A stretch of 64,000 nucleotides of DNA from Ampullaceana balthica (GCA_944989445.1 CALYLW010000053.1:920001-984000); one strand, 5' to 3'. Positions 11,410-23,304 are shown, numbered from the stretch's first letter. The notes: generated from the sequence alone by a model not told the origin. Program-made: numbers and translations.

Positions 11410-11808
11410 GTAGGTTAAGTTGATTTGACTGGAGTACTTACTACACCTTTTTTTTATTACAGGAGTAGGTTAAGTTGATTTGAACGTAATTTTAAAATAT
11501 TGCTCGGTGAATAATTAACAGCCATCCATTACATACAAGGCCGTAACATACGGATGATTAATGCCTCTAATATATGACAGAAGAGCTAATCAAATCTAAC
11601 GCAGCTTGAACAAAAAACACAAACCAAACTTGTTTTTGAAGTGAAACAAAACGATTGTTTATTGTCAGGTCAAAAATTATGTTATATGTTTTTGGAAAAC
11701 ATTATCTATCGTTAAAAATCTCTTGAGGATCCTTTCGAAATTATTGTAGAATAACGCAGATGTGTCTGTCAAAAAGTGCTTGAGGTGATTTCAATTATAT
11801 CTTTTAAG

Positions 11809-11886
11809 GTTGATCTTCTCTACCAAAGAATAACGACAACAAACTACAAAATTCGTGTCCGGTTTATCAAGGTGATCGTGGCTGAG
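11809..11886 (+). pseudogene. ADAM-like duplicate, exon 6 equivalent
   Basis: This 78-nt exon encodes VDLLYQRITTTNYKIRVRFI then KVIVAE, two changes from 62516-62593. The acceptor AAG is usable, but the donor is lost: GAG|GTATTA in the intact copy is GAG|ATATTA here (11887). It begins in the same phase as its paralogue. Confidence 0.82.
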
Positions 11887-12598
11887 ATATTAACTATAGA
11901 TTTTTTGGTAAAATAAAAATGTTCTTTTCCCTTGAGGTTGTGGGTGTAAGTAGATTGTTTAGTAGATAAGGACAAATAGCAAGTAAAATTGTAGTTATTA
12001 AGTCGTAGTGTCATTTCTACATTTAATTATAGCCGCATTTAAACAAATAAAATTACAAAAAGGCCATCGAATGTGTTTCTTAATAATTACGGACTATGAC
12101 AATCACTCGAACATTTAAGTCTAGCAACGGCAACATATTTTTTGAAAAATACCTTTATCAAATATAATTTTTAAAACCAGCAACACATGCCCTTTTCAAC
12201 AGAGCTTATGTCATCTTTCAAATGTTGTTGCTTCCTTTGCAGGAAATTTTGGAGATCAAAAATTTGTAACATCATAACAGCTTTGGTAATTCCTAAAGTT
12301 TATTTATAAATTTCTTCTAATTATTTGTTCACATATCTAGACGCATACGTCAGCTTACTTACATTTAAATGTACTCGCCAGATTGTCCAATTTGTTTTGT
12401 AAAGCTAAATGTTAACAGTTTTAAACTTGAATGAAAAATTCAAAAGTTTAAAGTTTCAATACGATGGCATGGAGTGGAAATTTCACTAGATTTATCAGGA
12501 TAGATTGAAATGCACAATTTAAAATTTGTCCCGAAAATTGATTGCTAAATGTTGACACCTTCAACTAAAATGTGTTATAATTATTTGTTATCTTTCAG

Positions 12599-12740
12599 AC
12601 AGCCAAAGATTCAGCTCTCACGGAAGAGTTTAGACTCTCCTCGTCTCCCTATGACACCGTCAACTCCAAACTGAGATTGGACGTTTTCAGTAAATTTGTG
12701 GTCAACTCGGGCACTGACGATTATTTGGTCTTAAAAACTC
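12599..12740 (+). pseudogene. ADAM-like duplicate, exon 7 equivalent, degenerate 3' end
   Basis: After a good acceptor (TCTTTCAG) the frame reads TAKDSALTEEFRLSSSPYDT and continues to KFVVNSGTDDYLVLK, aligning with 62990-63147. The intact copy ends YDHAMLFTG, a conserved stretch just before the protease core; here that end is replaced by unrelated sequence, and the frame meets a stop at about 12776-12778 with no donor. Substitution is heavier than in the other exons of this copy. Confidence 0.78.
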
Positions 12741-12778
12741 AAATGCACTTAGATTTAATGTATAAAATATTATGGTAA

Positions 12779-13652
12779 TTGAAAAAAAATTTGGTTTATT
12801 ATTGTTTCTGAAAATAACAATATAATATTTCTGAATAGTAAATACATTTCTATTTTATATGATTTAAAAAGTTTAAATATGAGACCAACTTAATTTTTTC
12901 ACAAAATCTATATCAAATCATAATATACAGGCCCATTAAATAATATTTTTTTTTACAATTCTGAAAATTAAAATCAAAATACAATCATATATCCAAATGT
13001 TTATATAGCAGCACACACATTTAAGCTTTACGACATTAAGAAGAATTAAATGAGATAGAATTGCATCAATAAAACTTAAAGCACTACATTTTATTTTGAA
13101 AAACATATGTATACTTTTAAATATATTTAATTTTATTCTTGCTTCAATTCATAAAATGGGGTTTTATTTTTAATAATATTCATTGATTTACACACTGTAC
13201 AGTTTACTTTATTTTGCAATATAAAATTGAAAGAAAAGGCAGAAAATTTAAAAATTACTTTTCGGCTACAATATCTAATCTCCAGGCAAAACACAATAAA
13301 AAGAATAACGTAATAAAAAGTGTGTATTCTATAACATTTATTTTGGTGGGAAATATTGCTTAGAAAAAGACGCTTTACATTTTAACTGTTGAAACGTCAT
13401 TTAAACCAGCTATTTAATTTACTATCAAAAATATTCCTGGCCATCCTGCAGACATCTTGGACATAACCCCTGGTTTAACGCTCCCGCAGAAAGAAGGGAC
13501 AGTTTCCTGCCCATTAACATCTTCCGTCACACTCCGTATCAATTCGCAGCATTAAAATCATGCGTAATTAGTTAATAAGATTTCTTTCTTGCATTTAAAT
13601 TCACATTTGTCATTAATTTATTATCTAGGCACTTAAAGAAACATAACCTTAT
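12779..13652. other. AT-rich spacer
   Basis: No exon or repeat family is recognised. The zinc-binding HExxHxxGxxH exon expected next in an ADAM-like gene is not found here on the plus strand. Confidence 0.45.
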
Positions 13653-13890
13653 CTTATCTGTTTACAGACGCTCCTTCTATACAGAAGATTATTGTGTCCT
13701 ACGCTTATCTATGGTTTGTGTTTAGTCCTTCATTTTTATTAGAGATTTAAATGTTGATAAAGTGTTGGTTTTCCTGGATTCTTCAGGCAACCCATTCCAC
13801 GACCGAATTCCGGACGGGAAGAAGGAAAATTTGTATGTGTTTTTTCTTGCATTAAGGAATAAGAAAGGTGTTTTTATCCCTATGTGTATC

Positions 13891-14154
13891 TTAGGGCTGT
13901 ATTAAGTTATCTTTGTGTTGTATTTCTAAATTAGAATTAATTGCTTTATGTATGATTACTACTTTGCTCTTGGTTCTACTATCCTCTAGTGTTTCAAGGT
14001 TTAATGATTTAACTAATGGTGTTATTCTTGTCAGTTTTGAATATTCTCCAGTAATGAATCTGGCAGCTCTTTTTTGGATTTGTTCTAGTTTATCAATGTT
14101 TTCTTTGGTGGATGGGTCCCATACAGAAGATGCATATTCTAGAACAGGTCTCAC
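13891..14154 (-). pseudogene. LINE reverse transcriptase C-terminal region
   Basis: The frame encodes VLEYASSVWDPSTKENIDKL and QKRAARFITGEYSKLTRITP, the well-conserved region after the RT palm in CR1/L2/Jockey-type LINEs. Preceding minus-strand sequence (14155-14448) continues the protein with stops or shifts. It ends close to the 3' tail. Confidence 0.85.
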
Positions 14155-14448
14155 AAAAGTGAGGTAGCATTTTAGTTTTATATCTCTATTACATTTGTTA
14201 AAGTTTCTTTTTATAAAGCCTAAGGTTTTGTTTGATTTTGTAATAATTTCATTGACATGGGGATTCCATGATAGTTTCTCATTTATTAAGACTCCTAAGT
14301 ATTTTGCATCTTTAGTTTGGGTCAGCTCTTTTCCATGAATGTAATATTTTGAATTTATTTGTTTCTTTTTTCTTTGTTACTCTTAACAGTTGACACTTTT
14401 CTGGGTGGAAAGACATACTCCAGTTAGTTTCCCATTTTATCAATTCAT

Positions 14449-15159
14449 CTAATACTTTTTGTAAACATTTTTGCTATCTTGTTCTGATTTAATTGTTCTA
14501 TAGATTATACAATCATCAGCAAATAACCTAACTTTTGTACCTGTTGAGATGTTTTTGGGTAAATCATTTATATAAATTAAAAAGAGTAAGGGACCTAGCA
14601 CAGTTCCTTGTGGAACTCCTGAGTTAACCTTTATTGGTGCAGATTTAGATCCATTAATTATTACAGTTTGCTCCCTGCCCAAAAGGAAGTCTTGGATCCA
14701 GTGATGTAAGGAACCTGAGATTCCAAAGTAGTTAAGTTTTTTAAGTAAACTAAGGTGGTGAACTTTGTCAAATGCTTTTGAGAAGTCTAGTAATATTGTA
14801 TCTATTTGATCATTTTTGTCTAAGCCTTTTGATAGTTCATCTATTAAACCTATTAATTGTGTTTCACATGATCTGTTTTTTCTAAAGCCGTGTTGATGTG
14901 GGCATAGGGCATTATATTTGTCAAGGTGGTTAACTATTCTACTATATATTATGTGTTCTAGTAATTTACAGGTGATACTAGTAAGTGATACAGGCCTGTA
15001 ATTACCAGGGTCTGATTTATCCCCTTTCTTAAAGAGTGGAGTTACGTTAGCTAATTTCCAATCCTGGGGCACTTTACCCTGGTTTAGAGAGGCTTGAAAG
15101 AGAACTACAAGGATTGGGGACAGTTCATTGCTTAGTTCTTTTAATAACCTTGCAGGCAA
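14449..15159 (-). CDS. LINE reverse transcriptase domain
   Basis: This frame carries the RT blocks in order: VPQDWKLANVTPLFKKGDKS, NYRPVSLTSITCKLLEHII, HGFRKNRSCETQLIGL, DTILLDFSKAFDKVHH, SGVPQGTVLGPLLFLIYIND and the catalytic LFADDCIIY. FADD supplies the paired aspartates. In the family this enzyme copies the element's RNA onto nicked target DNA. The frame is shifted relative to the linker upstream (a break near 15160-15185) and stops at 14449 before the C-terminal region, so it is a disabled piece of one original polyprotein. Confidence 0.88.
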   Translation of the reverse strand: MPARLLKELSNELSPILVVLFQASLNQGKVPQDWKLANVTPLFKKGDKSDPGNYRPVSLTSITCKLLEHIIYSRIVNHLDKYNALCPHQHGFRKNRSCETQLIGLIDELSKGLDKNDQIDTILLDFSKAFDKVHHLSLLKKLNYFGISGSLHHWIQDFLLGREQTVIINGSKSAPIKVNSGVPQGTVLGPLLFLIYINDLPKNISTGTKVRLFADDCIIYRTIKSEQDSKNVYKKY

Positions 15160-15182
15160 ATCATCTGGGCCAGTAGCTTTGT

Positions 15183-15398
15183 TTATTTTAAGTTTTTTAG
15201 GAGTGAATGTATACCTATCTCATCTACAGTTATGTTACCTATTTCCTCCATTTTATTTAAATTTATTAAAACTTCCTTGTCGCCTGAGGCAGAAAAAGAT
15301 GATGCAAAATATGTGTTAAGGATATTAGCTTTAGTTTCATTATCATTATAGGTTTTATTATTTGAGCCTTTTAGTGTGGCTATTCCTGAAGGTTCCAT
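15183..15398 (-). pseudogene. LINE endonuclease-RT linker
   Basis: The frame encodes NDNETKANILNTYFASSFSA and ends ...SLLKNLK just before the RT frame begins. The spacing and the NETKANILNxYFxSxF pattern are the usual segment between endonuclease and RT in CR1-like elements. Its separation from both neighbours marks frame breaks at about 15160-15185 and 15400-15436. Confidence 0.75.
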
Positions 15399-15435
15399 TT
15401 TTTTAGATTTGATAAAGGACCATAAGTTTTTATTG

Positions 15436-16887
15436 TTATCTTTGGGTAATTACATTGTTTATATATTCATTTTGGAGGTTTCGACTAAGTTTTTGTGTCA
15501 AGTGTTTAATCTTTAAGTATTTTTTGTGTATCCTATATGAATAGGTAGCTTTATATTTCTTAAATAAGTTCTCTTTTTGTTTGCATAGCTTTTTCAATCT
15601 AGAATTGAACCAGCATTTGTTAATTTTATTTGATGTTAGTTTTGTTGGAACATTCTCATCCATTATAGTTTTTAGATTTGTTTTTATATCTTTCCAAATT
15701 TCTTCTACTGGGCTATTTGTGTTAAATTTACTTAGGAAAGTTTGTTGGAAGTTAGCCGCTGATTGGTGTATTTTTATTGAATTACATTTATTCCAAAGAT
15801 AGATTATTCTTCTAGGTATCTTATTAATTTTAGTTTTTATTGTATTGGTGACCCTAACAATATCATGGTCGGACAGTCCTGGAATTATTTTATAGTCTAA
15901 CACTAGTCCTGGTCTATTTGTTAGGAATAAATCCAGTGTTTTATTTTTCCTTGTTGCTGTTTTTACTATCTGTTCTAGGTTTATGTTGTTTATAGTGTCT
16001 AAAAAGTGTTCATTAATTTCTTTGTTAGTTTGATGGTTATCAATTGTATAATTTTTCCAATTTATATCTGGAAGATTAAAGTCCCCCATAATCCATAGAA
16101 CTGCATTTTTATTATTCTCTTTTATGAAAGTTAATTGACTACAAAGATTGTTCATGTATTCTAGGTTTGTATTCGGAGGTCTATATATACTGCCTATAAT
16201 AAGTGGGGATGAGTTTGGTGTAATTATTTTACAATAAATAGACTCTATATTAACATTTGGCTGTGTAGTAATTTCTTCAGCTATGATATTTGATTTAATT
16301 GCCAGTAGCACTCCTCCATAATTGTCTGGTCTGTCTTTCCTAAAAATATTATAATTGGTGTTTAAAATCTCAGAGTTATATATGTTGGGGTTCAACCAAG
16401 TTTCAGAACCAGCAATTATGTCTGGTTCTTCTGTTTTTATAAGTAGTTCTAAATCTGGAATTTTATTTTTTATGCTTTGGAAATTAACTATTAGTGTTTT
16501 GAGAATGTTTTGATGATTATTATTATTATATTTTTTATGGGTAATTTTATTGGTTTGTGTGGTAGGTTTCATTTTATCTAGTGGTTTATTTATAAAAGGA
16601 TTAACCAAAACACTGTAAGAGTTTGTGGTGATAAGGTCCCTATAGTTAAATAAATCTGAACTGATTTGTGGCAACCCACAATGTATGCAGTGCCAAGATG
16701 CATATTTATTTCTTAGGCCTATTGCTATGTGCTTTGGTGTGTTATTATGCAGGCATGCTATGTGGTACCATTCATTGCAGGTGTCACACTGAATGGTTCC
16801 TTGTTTGCTAGTGCATGCCTTAATACAAATTTGACATTTAGATGATACTGGGCCTGGGTTAAGTTCTATGTCGCCTGAGAGGAGCAA
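15436..16887 (-). CDS. LINE ORF: 2A-like motif, PHD-type finger, APE-type endonuclease
   Basis: The N terminus reads LLLSGDIELNPGP, a complete 2A-like ribosome-skipping motif (consensus DxExNPGP). Next is a Cys/His-rich finger with CQICIKAC, CDTCNEWYHIAC and WHCIHCG (PHD-type). From about residue 130 an APE-type endonuclease follows: IVNFQSIKNK, AGSETWLN, GSIYRPPNT, WIMGDFNLPDINW and PGLSDHDIV, whose Glu, Asp-Asn and Ser-Asp-His positions match the catalytic set. The frame extends upstream of 16887 with the basic-hydrophobic stretch KHKICRYRQKHLFLILLLSG, but I find no in-frame ATG, so the true start is lost or non-ATG. The endonuclease nicks target DNA in this family. Confidence 0.88.
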   Translation of the reverse strand: MLLSGDIELNPGPVSSKCQICIKACTSKQGTIQCDTCNEWYHIACLHNNTPKHIAIGLRNKYASWHCIHCGLPQISSDLFNYRDLITTNSYSVLVNPFINKPLDKMKPTTQTNKITHKKYNNNNHQNILKTLIVNFQSIKNKIPDLELLIKTEEPDIIAGSETWLNPNIYNSEILNTNYNIFRKDRPDNYGGVLLAIKSNIIAEEITTQPNVNIESIYCKIITPNSSPLIIGSIYRPPNTNLEYMNNLCSQLTFIKENNKNAVLWIMGDFNLPDINWKNYTIDNHQTNKEINEHFLDTINNINLEQIVKTATRKNKTLDLFLTNRPGLVLDYKIIPGLSDHDIVRVTNTIKTKINKIPRRIIYLWNKCNSIKIHQSAANFQQTFLSKFNTNSPVEEIWKDIKTNLKTIMDENVPTKLTSNKINKCWFNSRLKKLCKQKENLFKKYKATYSYRIHKKYLKIKHLTQKLSRNLQNEYINNVITQR

Positions 16888-17100
16888 AATTAAGAATAAG
16901 TGTTTTTGCCTATATCTACATATTTTGTGTTTCCATTGTTTGAAGGAGATTTCCTTTATTGTGCTTAAGATAGAGGTGTAGTCAGTGTGCTTTGTGTTGT
17001 GGTTGTTTATAATTATTGATATATTACTCTGATTTTTAGGATGTTTGTTGGTTGACGTTAATGTCCTTAAAAGTAGTGTGGTTATTAGTTATTACTAAGA

Positions 17101-17734
17101 CTAAGATGAAAATTCTCATTTTCGGGTTAGTGAGTGTTAGATTGAGTGAGTGTTTAATTTTAAGGCTTAAGACTATTACTAGTTACTATTAATACTATTA
17201 TTATTATGATACTATAAGTTATGTATAATTTTGTTAAAGTGTGTTTATTTCTTCTAATTTAATTAAGTTCAATTAAGTTTAAATATGAATTCTACACCTA
17301 GTAATCAAATTTATTTGGAAGTTATATTGGTGCTTTTATGTTATGTAAACAGTTACGATTTGGAGAGTTCAAAATTAATAACAATAGAAATGGCCGCCAA
17401 CATAACTACATAGGATTTTAGTAATTTTAGTAAAAAATAAGTAATTTCATGCCTCAAAGATACATGAAAAATGTTGTCTTTCACTTAAAGTCATGCTTAA
17501 ACAGTTTGTTAAAACGATATATTTTATATGGAAATTTACTAATTTCGCAATTTAGTGATATATTTCCAAAGTAAGAATGTTTCCTAAATTTAGAATCATA
17601 TTATATAAGGCATTGACCTTAAAAATATCAGTGTATGCTTTAAATGTCACAGAAGCATTGTTGAATACGAACTTTTCAGAACGAATATTTATCAATCATC
17701 TTTATAAAATAAAACAAACCCGTAAAAACAAAGT
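17101..17734. other. AT-rich spacer
   Basis: No gene recognised. It includes a short open frame of about 60 residues at 17577 with no family resemblance, which I do not call as a gene. Confidence 0.4.
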
Positions 17735-18262
17735 TTTTGACTATAAATCCCTTATATATGAGACATAACTAAAAGTATTGATTATGTTCAAACTCGACAA
17801 ACATTTACAGACTGAATCTGTCTTAACTGCCATTTGCTTTAAAACCCGGCGGATGGGGGGAGGTGTGGGAGAGGGGAAAGATCTGGTCACCGATCGCAGG
17901 TCCGAGCTCAGCGTGACACGTAAAATGTAAACAAAAGCACCCCGGTAAATCGCTCCAACGCGCGAACTGAGATGTCACGTGAAAAAAAACAATAACAAAC
18001 CGTGAATTTGAATTACTTGAATTACATACGTTATATAAGGATAATAACTAAAAATGCATTAATTTAATTACGTACTTTCGATCGATCTGAAATTTTGATA
18101 CGATGCATTATTAAGTGAGACGGGTCCGTGGGCTAAATTTCAGCTCGATCGGATCACGGGAAGGGGTCATTTTTGAATTTTGTTTTTCCGCCCGCCCGCC
18201 CAAGACAGACAGAGAGATGACGACAGAGACGGCGGTGAAGTTAATATAAGGACTTTAAAAAG
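17735..18262. repeat. Dispersed repeat of about 530 bp, copy B
   Basis: Left edge TTTTTGACTATAAATCCCTT and right edge TTAATATAAGGACTTTAAAA form an imperfect inverted pair. The interior is strongly similar to copy C (59101-59682): GTCTGAATCTGTCTTAAC-like start, AACAAAAGCRCCCCG, CGATCGATCTGAAATTTTGA, TTTTTCCGCCCGCC and AGACAGACAGAGAG. It is non-coding. Confidence 0.72.
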
Positions 18263-18774
18263 ACTAACACGTGGCAGTTGATGACAATGCAAGTATGTTG
18301 ATATTGCTGATTTATCGTATCGTAGATTCTTTGCTTTTAAAACAAAGGTCTTGCTCTTATTTACTCTATCACAATTAAAAATTTCACATCACTAATATGG
18401 CAAAAGGTATACAAAGATACTGTAAAAATACTTTCACTGTTTCATATTTTTAAGTCTAATCATTTGGGAGGGGGGGCTTTTGTAAATAAAAAGTCTCCAT
18501 TATTTTGTTGTTTGCTGCATTAAAAATCTATCATATTCATCAAGAAAGCTGCTTTTGTTTCCTATTAATGAAGATAAAGATCTTACATCATAAATATCTT
18601 GAACGTGGAAGGGTATATTTTAACGCACATGGCAAATATTTCTCTGTAACTTTGTAATGACTAATTGTGTTAGTTGTTTAAAACTTCATTGAAGACAACA
18701 TATTTGGTGAAAACTCTTTTGTCTTTCATCAAATTGCCTTTTTCATCTGTTGGAAGTATTTTTTTCCTGACAGA

Positions 18775-18945
18775 GTTAAAACATCCCATTCTATGTGTCA
18801 CAGCTTCATGTAGGCATGTATCCCATTCTATGGCTCACAGCTTCATGTAGGCATGTGACCCATTCTATGGGTCACAGCTTCATGTAGGCATGTATCCCAT
18901 TCTATGGGTCACAGCTTCATGTAGGCATGTATCCCATGCTATCAT
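18775..18945. repeat. Minisatellite, about four 37-bp units
   Basis: The unit starts CCCATTCTATGGGTCACAGC and continues TTCATGTAGGCATGTAT. Copies start at about 18783, 18820, 18858 and 18895. The array lies at the downstream edge of the minus-strand Helitron protein frame, just after residues MGYMPT, so it appears to have grown from the end of that fragment. Confidence 0.8.
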
Positions 18946-21114
18946 CAGTTAGCCACTTTGCAATGCACACTTCTCTGAATGTAGGAAAAGGTACAGGGTG
19001 ACCTTCTACAGATCTTAAATTTTCAAAGGAAGTAGCTCCTTGAACATGTAAAAGGAGAATGCGAAGAAACAACTTCTCCTTGTTTGTAGGGCTGACTGTA
19101 AACATTCAACCTATGGTAGTGTGATGCCCTCTTTGAAGCGGTTTAAATTTGGACAATTTATTATCCCATGTTAAATGATTTGCAATTTCAATGTATAAAT
19201 GTGACCTTGCATTAGCATCATGTTTGTTAATCTGAAACCAAGTCAGCAGTTTTGAATTGGTAGCTTTCTTGTGTAGTGCTGAAGCTTCACTGCCTGGGAT
19301 AAAGTAAACTGTGTGCTTGTCCTCCAGATGTACCTGTAATCTTTTAACTTCATCACTTTGTTGGTGCATTTTATATTCTCGAAGGCGCCAACACGCTTCA
19401 GGTACACTCACATATCGAGTTTCCAAGTAGCTTTTTTTATCTTGTTCCATTCCAGCGTGAGTTCTGGTTCTATAGGAACTTTGGGAAAATGAATTATTGC
19501 GCAATCATGGCCTTTGTACACGTATTTGAAAAGGTATATTACACTTTGTATTTAGCTACAAATTTTGACATTAATGTGGGAATTATATTTCAGAGACAGA
19601 TTTGGGTTATATGGGACAACCCATCTGTTGTCCAGTTTGTTTCCACGAAGTTACACAAAGTTTCCGTCATCTCGGAGTTGATACTTAGGGTAGCCTTGAA
19701 CATTGCTATTGGTCTCAGCTCAGAAATCCTTTGGAAATTCCTTCGTACATTTCTTGTTATCCATGCACGTAGCGTTTAAATTAAATGGTCCGCATGGACC
19801 ATGTATCATGCAGGACTTGACTATTTCGTGCAGTCTAGGGTAAGCATCTTGATAAGGGTAGCTCTGCACAGACAATTTTTTGATTCGGGCGGTGTCCCAA
19901 ACTTTGTCTTAGGTAGCCATGAAAAGTAGAATGTGCGCATGAGGAAGCCCTCGTCTTTGAAGCTCTATCACGTGCAGCATATCCCTAACTCGGCCAAATC
20001 TGTGGTTTTTTTGGTAAGTCGGTAAGTAGCAATTTCAGTTTTATGTGAAATACTCTGGCTAATAAATCGGGACGTTGACATGGCTGCTGACCTGGAAGAA
20101 GGTTTTCTTTGATTTCCTTCCATTTGGGATTGCAAGTGACTGTAACAAATAAGTCAGGCTTTGTCGTACTTACGAACCATAGCCATTGCATCTTGGTAAT
20201 TTTGAGCCATATTTCTAGGGACTTCCTTGGAAACTTGAAGGCAGTATCACTTTCTTTCCAGGTAAGATGTTAATATCACGCAATTTCTGTCTGTTTACGA
20301 ATTGGTAAAGGACATCATAGTCTTCAGCTCGTAATTCACTTTGATTTTTAGAACCCACTGTAATCCGTTGGCCTCAGTCATACAGTAGGCATCAACTACA
20401 AATTGGTGAGTGAGCTTTCCGGCATTCAGAAACTGATTGAAATTCTCGTCACGAATGGCAAAGTGATATGATCACCACTGTAGCTGTCGCACTTGCCCTT
20501 GACCTCTTGTTTTTTGTAAATCCACACTGCATCCAAAAGTCTCCGTATGGAAAGAGCAGGGGGTAGCACAATTGGTCACACAATCTACTGAGAATGGATA
20601 TATTTTTGAGACCTCCATTTCTTAAATGAATTGTTATATCCCTTTTTTCTGGAGGTGCACCATCTGCACTGTGAAACACTGCAGCAATTTCGTCTGTTGC
20701 GTGGAAGGGTTTGTTCTGCCATGATGAATGCTCTTAACACCTTGTCACAGGAATTTCATGCTATATTCGGGTGGTGGGCGCTTTTCTTGATTTTCCTTCT
20801 GCATTTCTTCCCTGTTCAAATTTCAACATGTTTTTGTAGTGCCTAGAGAAAGTATTTATATCTTCAAGAATGAATTGAAGATTTTCCATAACAGTATGAA
20901 TTCAACCATAGTTTGCTGGGTTGTTCATTCTTTCATGCAAAGCTTGAGCAGAGTCAAGAATGTAAAGCTGGGCGTACTTCGGGGATTCACCTGGTTTGGA
21001 GTGTAAAGCAGATGTCGAATGGTATATTTGACCATGAATCCTATATCAGAAAGGACCTGAATGTGTAGCGACTGTGTGGTCAATCTGTGCACCCATAGAA
21101 GCAAAGGCCATGGC

Positions 21115-21294
21115 CAGAGCCGTCTTTACACCAGTTTGGGCCCCCGGGCAAAGAAATAGTTTTTGGCCCCTCCCCCGCAGGAATAAAAAAATAAATATAT
21201 ATCAAATATGTAAATAAACATATTCCCATGGGGCCCCTACGCTCGTGTGCCCCCGGGCAAATGCCCAACGGGCCTATGCGTGAAGACGGCTCTG
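21115..21294. mobile_element. 180-bp hAT-type MITE
   Basis: Ends are CAGAGCCGTCTTTACACC and GCGTGAAGACGGCTCTG, inverted over the outer 10-12 bases. The flanks are perfect 8-bp duplications GCCATGGC (21107-21114 and 21295-21302). Both subterminal regions carry GCCCCCGGGCAAA. It has no gene and is inserted in the degenerate Helitron. Confidence 0.93.
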
Positions 21295-23304
21295 GCCATG
21301 GCACTGTTATACGATCGAATATTATCCATACTTTTTTTTACAATGTGAATCCGATCCATTCATATAATTAGCCATGGAGGGTGTGCAAACGTATTGTTCG
21401 CAAAAAGACACTCCCTTTATAGCAACAAGTTGTAGTTAATTCGTCGTTAAAGTGTTTAGCATTGCAAAATGAACACATTTTTTCCACATGGTGCCAAGAT
21501 AGCTTTCTTGTACTTCATCTTCGTTGAAAGTTATCACGAAGTAGAGCTGTGTTTCTAAGGCGCGAATTTCTAGTTAGACGTCACTCTTTATCTTTATTTG
21601 CACGTCTAGTAATTTTAGCATTAGCATCGCGTTGATTTTGATCTGCTTTTGTTTTATATAGCTCCTTTTACGCTTGTGAGCTTCAGCATCAGATGCACGC
21701 TGTTGAATACGCTCAACCTCAGTCATGACTGCTCTACAGCGACGTTGAGTTTCTGCATTAGTCGCATCTCGTGTGTACGCACATCCCTCAGTCATGACTG
21801 CTCTATGGCGACGCTGATTTTCAGCATGACGTGGCTGTCTTTGTCACAATTTCAGCCGCAGTGTATGGTTGGTGACGTTTAGCAGGCATAGTATGTCTGA
21901 AAATTGTGTTTGGGAAATACACTAACAATCGATAAATAGATTCAATACAGTTTAAGAAACTATTTTTTTCAGAAATAAAGCTATTTTTTAAAAAAAGTGA
22001 TTAGTTAAAGAAATTTCAAAAATTTTAGGAAAAAGATTTGTTAAAATTTACGGTAAGTTCTATGATGGCATCGAAATTTTTAGACTAATGTAACGGTTTT
22101 CTACTAAAAACAATTTCAATTTTTCATCTACTTATTTAAAACTATGTATAAGCTACAATTTAAAGACTCTGCACTTCATTTTGTTTATTAAATACTTATA
22201 ATACATTATTATTAGTATTGAAACGTTGTAATCAATATAAATATGAATGAATAAATCCACTCAAATATCAAATTAAAATAATAAAACTTTCTATCTCTTT
22301 GTTAATTTAAGTATCTTTTATTATATTCTATTACAACGGTTGCCAAATGGCAGCTCGCGAGCCGCATTATGCTCTTCTGTGTTCACATTGCGGCTCGCGA
22401 ACAATTTATGAAATTAAAATTTTTCGTTTGAAATGTATAGTATAAAAAATTAATGAAAGTTTTCTGGGTTTTCAAAAAGTTATTTTTAAAATTAAATATA
22501 TACCAAATCAAGGTTTGACAATTATTTGGGCTAGATGTAATGAAAGACAAAGGCACCTTGCTGAGGTACAATCTAAAATGAGTCAGCAGAAAACACAACC
22601 TTCTGTTTCAGCAAAGAAGGTGTCACTTCAACTGAATCAAGTAACGCCTTCGCTTGGAATATTTCAAGTGCTAAACGACCTTATTCTGATGGGGTCTTTA
22701 TTAAGAAGAATTTCGAGCAGTGGCGTCACTAGGGGGGGGGGCGGGCCGCCCCGGGTGACACCCATCAGGGGGTGACACCCGAGCCTAAAATTTTACTGTG
22801 TACCATTTTATGTCAGAAAACAAAAGATGACAAATTTTTTAATCTAGAAAGAAATTAAGAAATACAATGAAATACGTTAAACGCGAAAATTCTTATTAAA
22901 AAAAAATATCAGTTAACTTGCAATAATAAAACAGTCCCAACACACGAACAACAATAAAACAAATTAGGAAGAAAAGAAATAGTCGCAGCAGAGAGATCTT
23001 TAAAAAAGGCTGGAATGAAAGAGGCAGTGTCTTCTGTTTTAAAAGATATAAAGCCATTTGGGCTTGGACACACCGACAGCATGAACGAATCCCACCTCAC
23101 GACTACCCTCCACCACAGTGGGGTGGGGGAATACGATTTTTATCACCACCCCCCCGCCCCACAAGAAAAAAACATCAAAAGACGGGTTTTCTTTGTTGAT
23201 GTTTTTCATAAGGAAAATTATGATTTCAATGTCTTTGAGTTAATTTTATTTTATATATATATTTATTAAAGGCGTGAAAGCATAGATATGCATGTTTATA
23301 TACA

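Larger units (their letters stand above)
13653..17100 (-). mobile_element. CR1/L2-like non-LTR retrotransposon, near full length
   Basis: Read on the minus strand: a 5' region, a frame with a 2A-like motif, PHD-type finger and endonuclease (16887-15436), a linker (15398-15183), a reverse transcriptase (15159-14449) and a C-terminal part (14154-13891), ending in a short AGATAAGATAAGG-like tail at about 13653-13665. Related 3' ends at 33831, about 63330 and 63511 carry the same kind of tail, so the 3' boundary is firm. The 5' boundary near 17100 is approximate. At least two frame breaks make this copy inactive as it stands. Confidence 0.88.
18730..21900 (-). pseudogene. Helitron Rep protein, degenerate
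   Basis: Minus-strand frames give Helitron segments in order. Near 21795-21574 is the charged N terminus (RIQQRASDAEAHKRKRSYIK). At 20679-20449 is RDITIHLRNGGLKNISILSR and PLLFPYGD. At 20191-19985 is TKPDLFVTVTCNPKWKEIKE. Near 19965 is GLPHAHILLFMAT, the two-His motif of the HUH (Rep) nuclease. At 19504-19106 is TRYVSVPEACWRLREY. At 19105-18917 is EVCIAKWLTDDS. Many stops and shifts separate them and a MITE interrupts at 21115-21294. The helicase half is not seen. In this family the protein nicks and unwinds DNA for rolling-circle transposition. No TC or CTRR ends were found. Confidence 0.82.
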
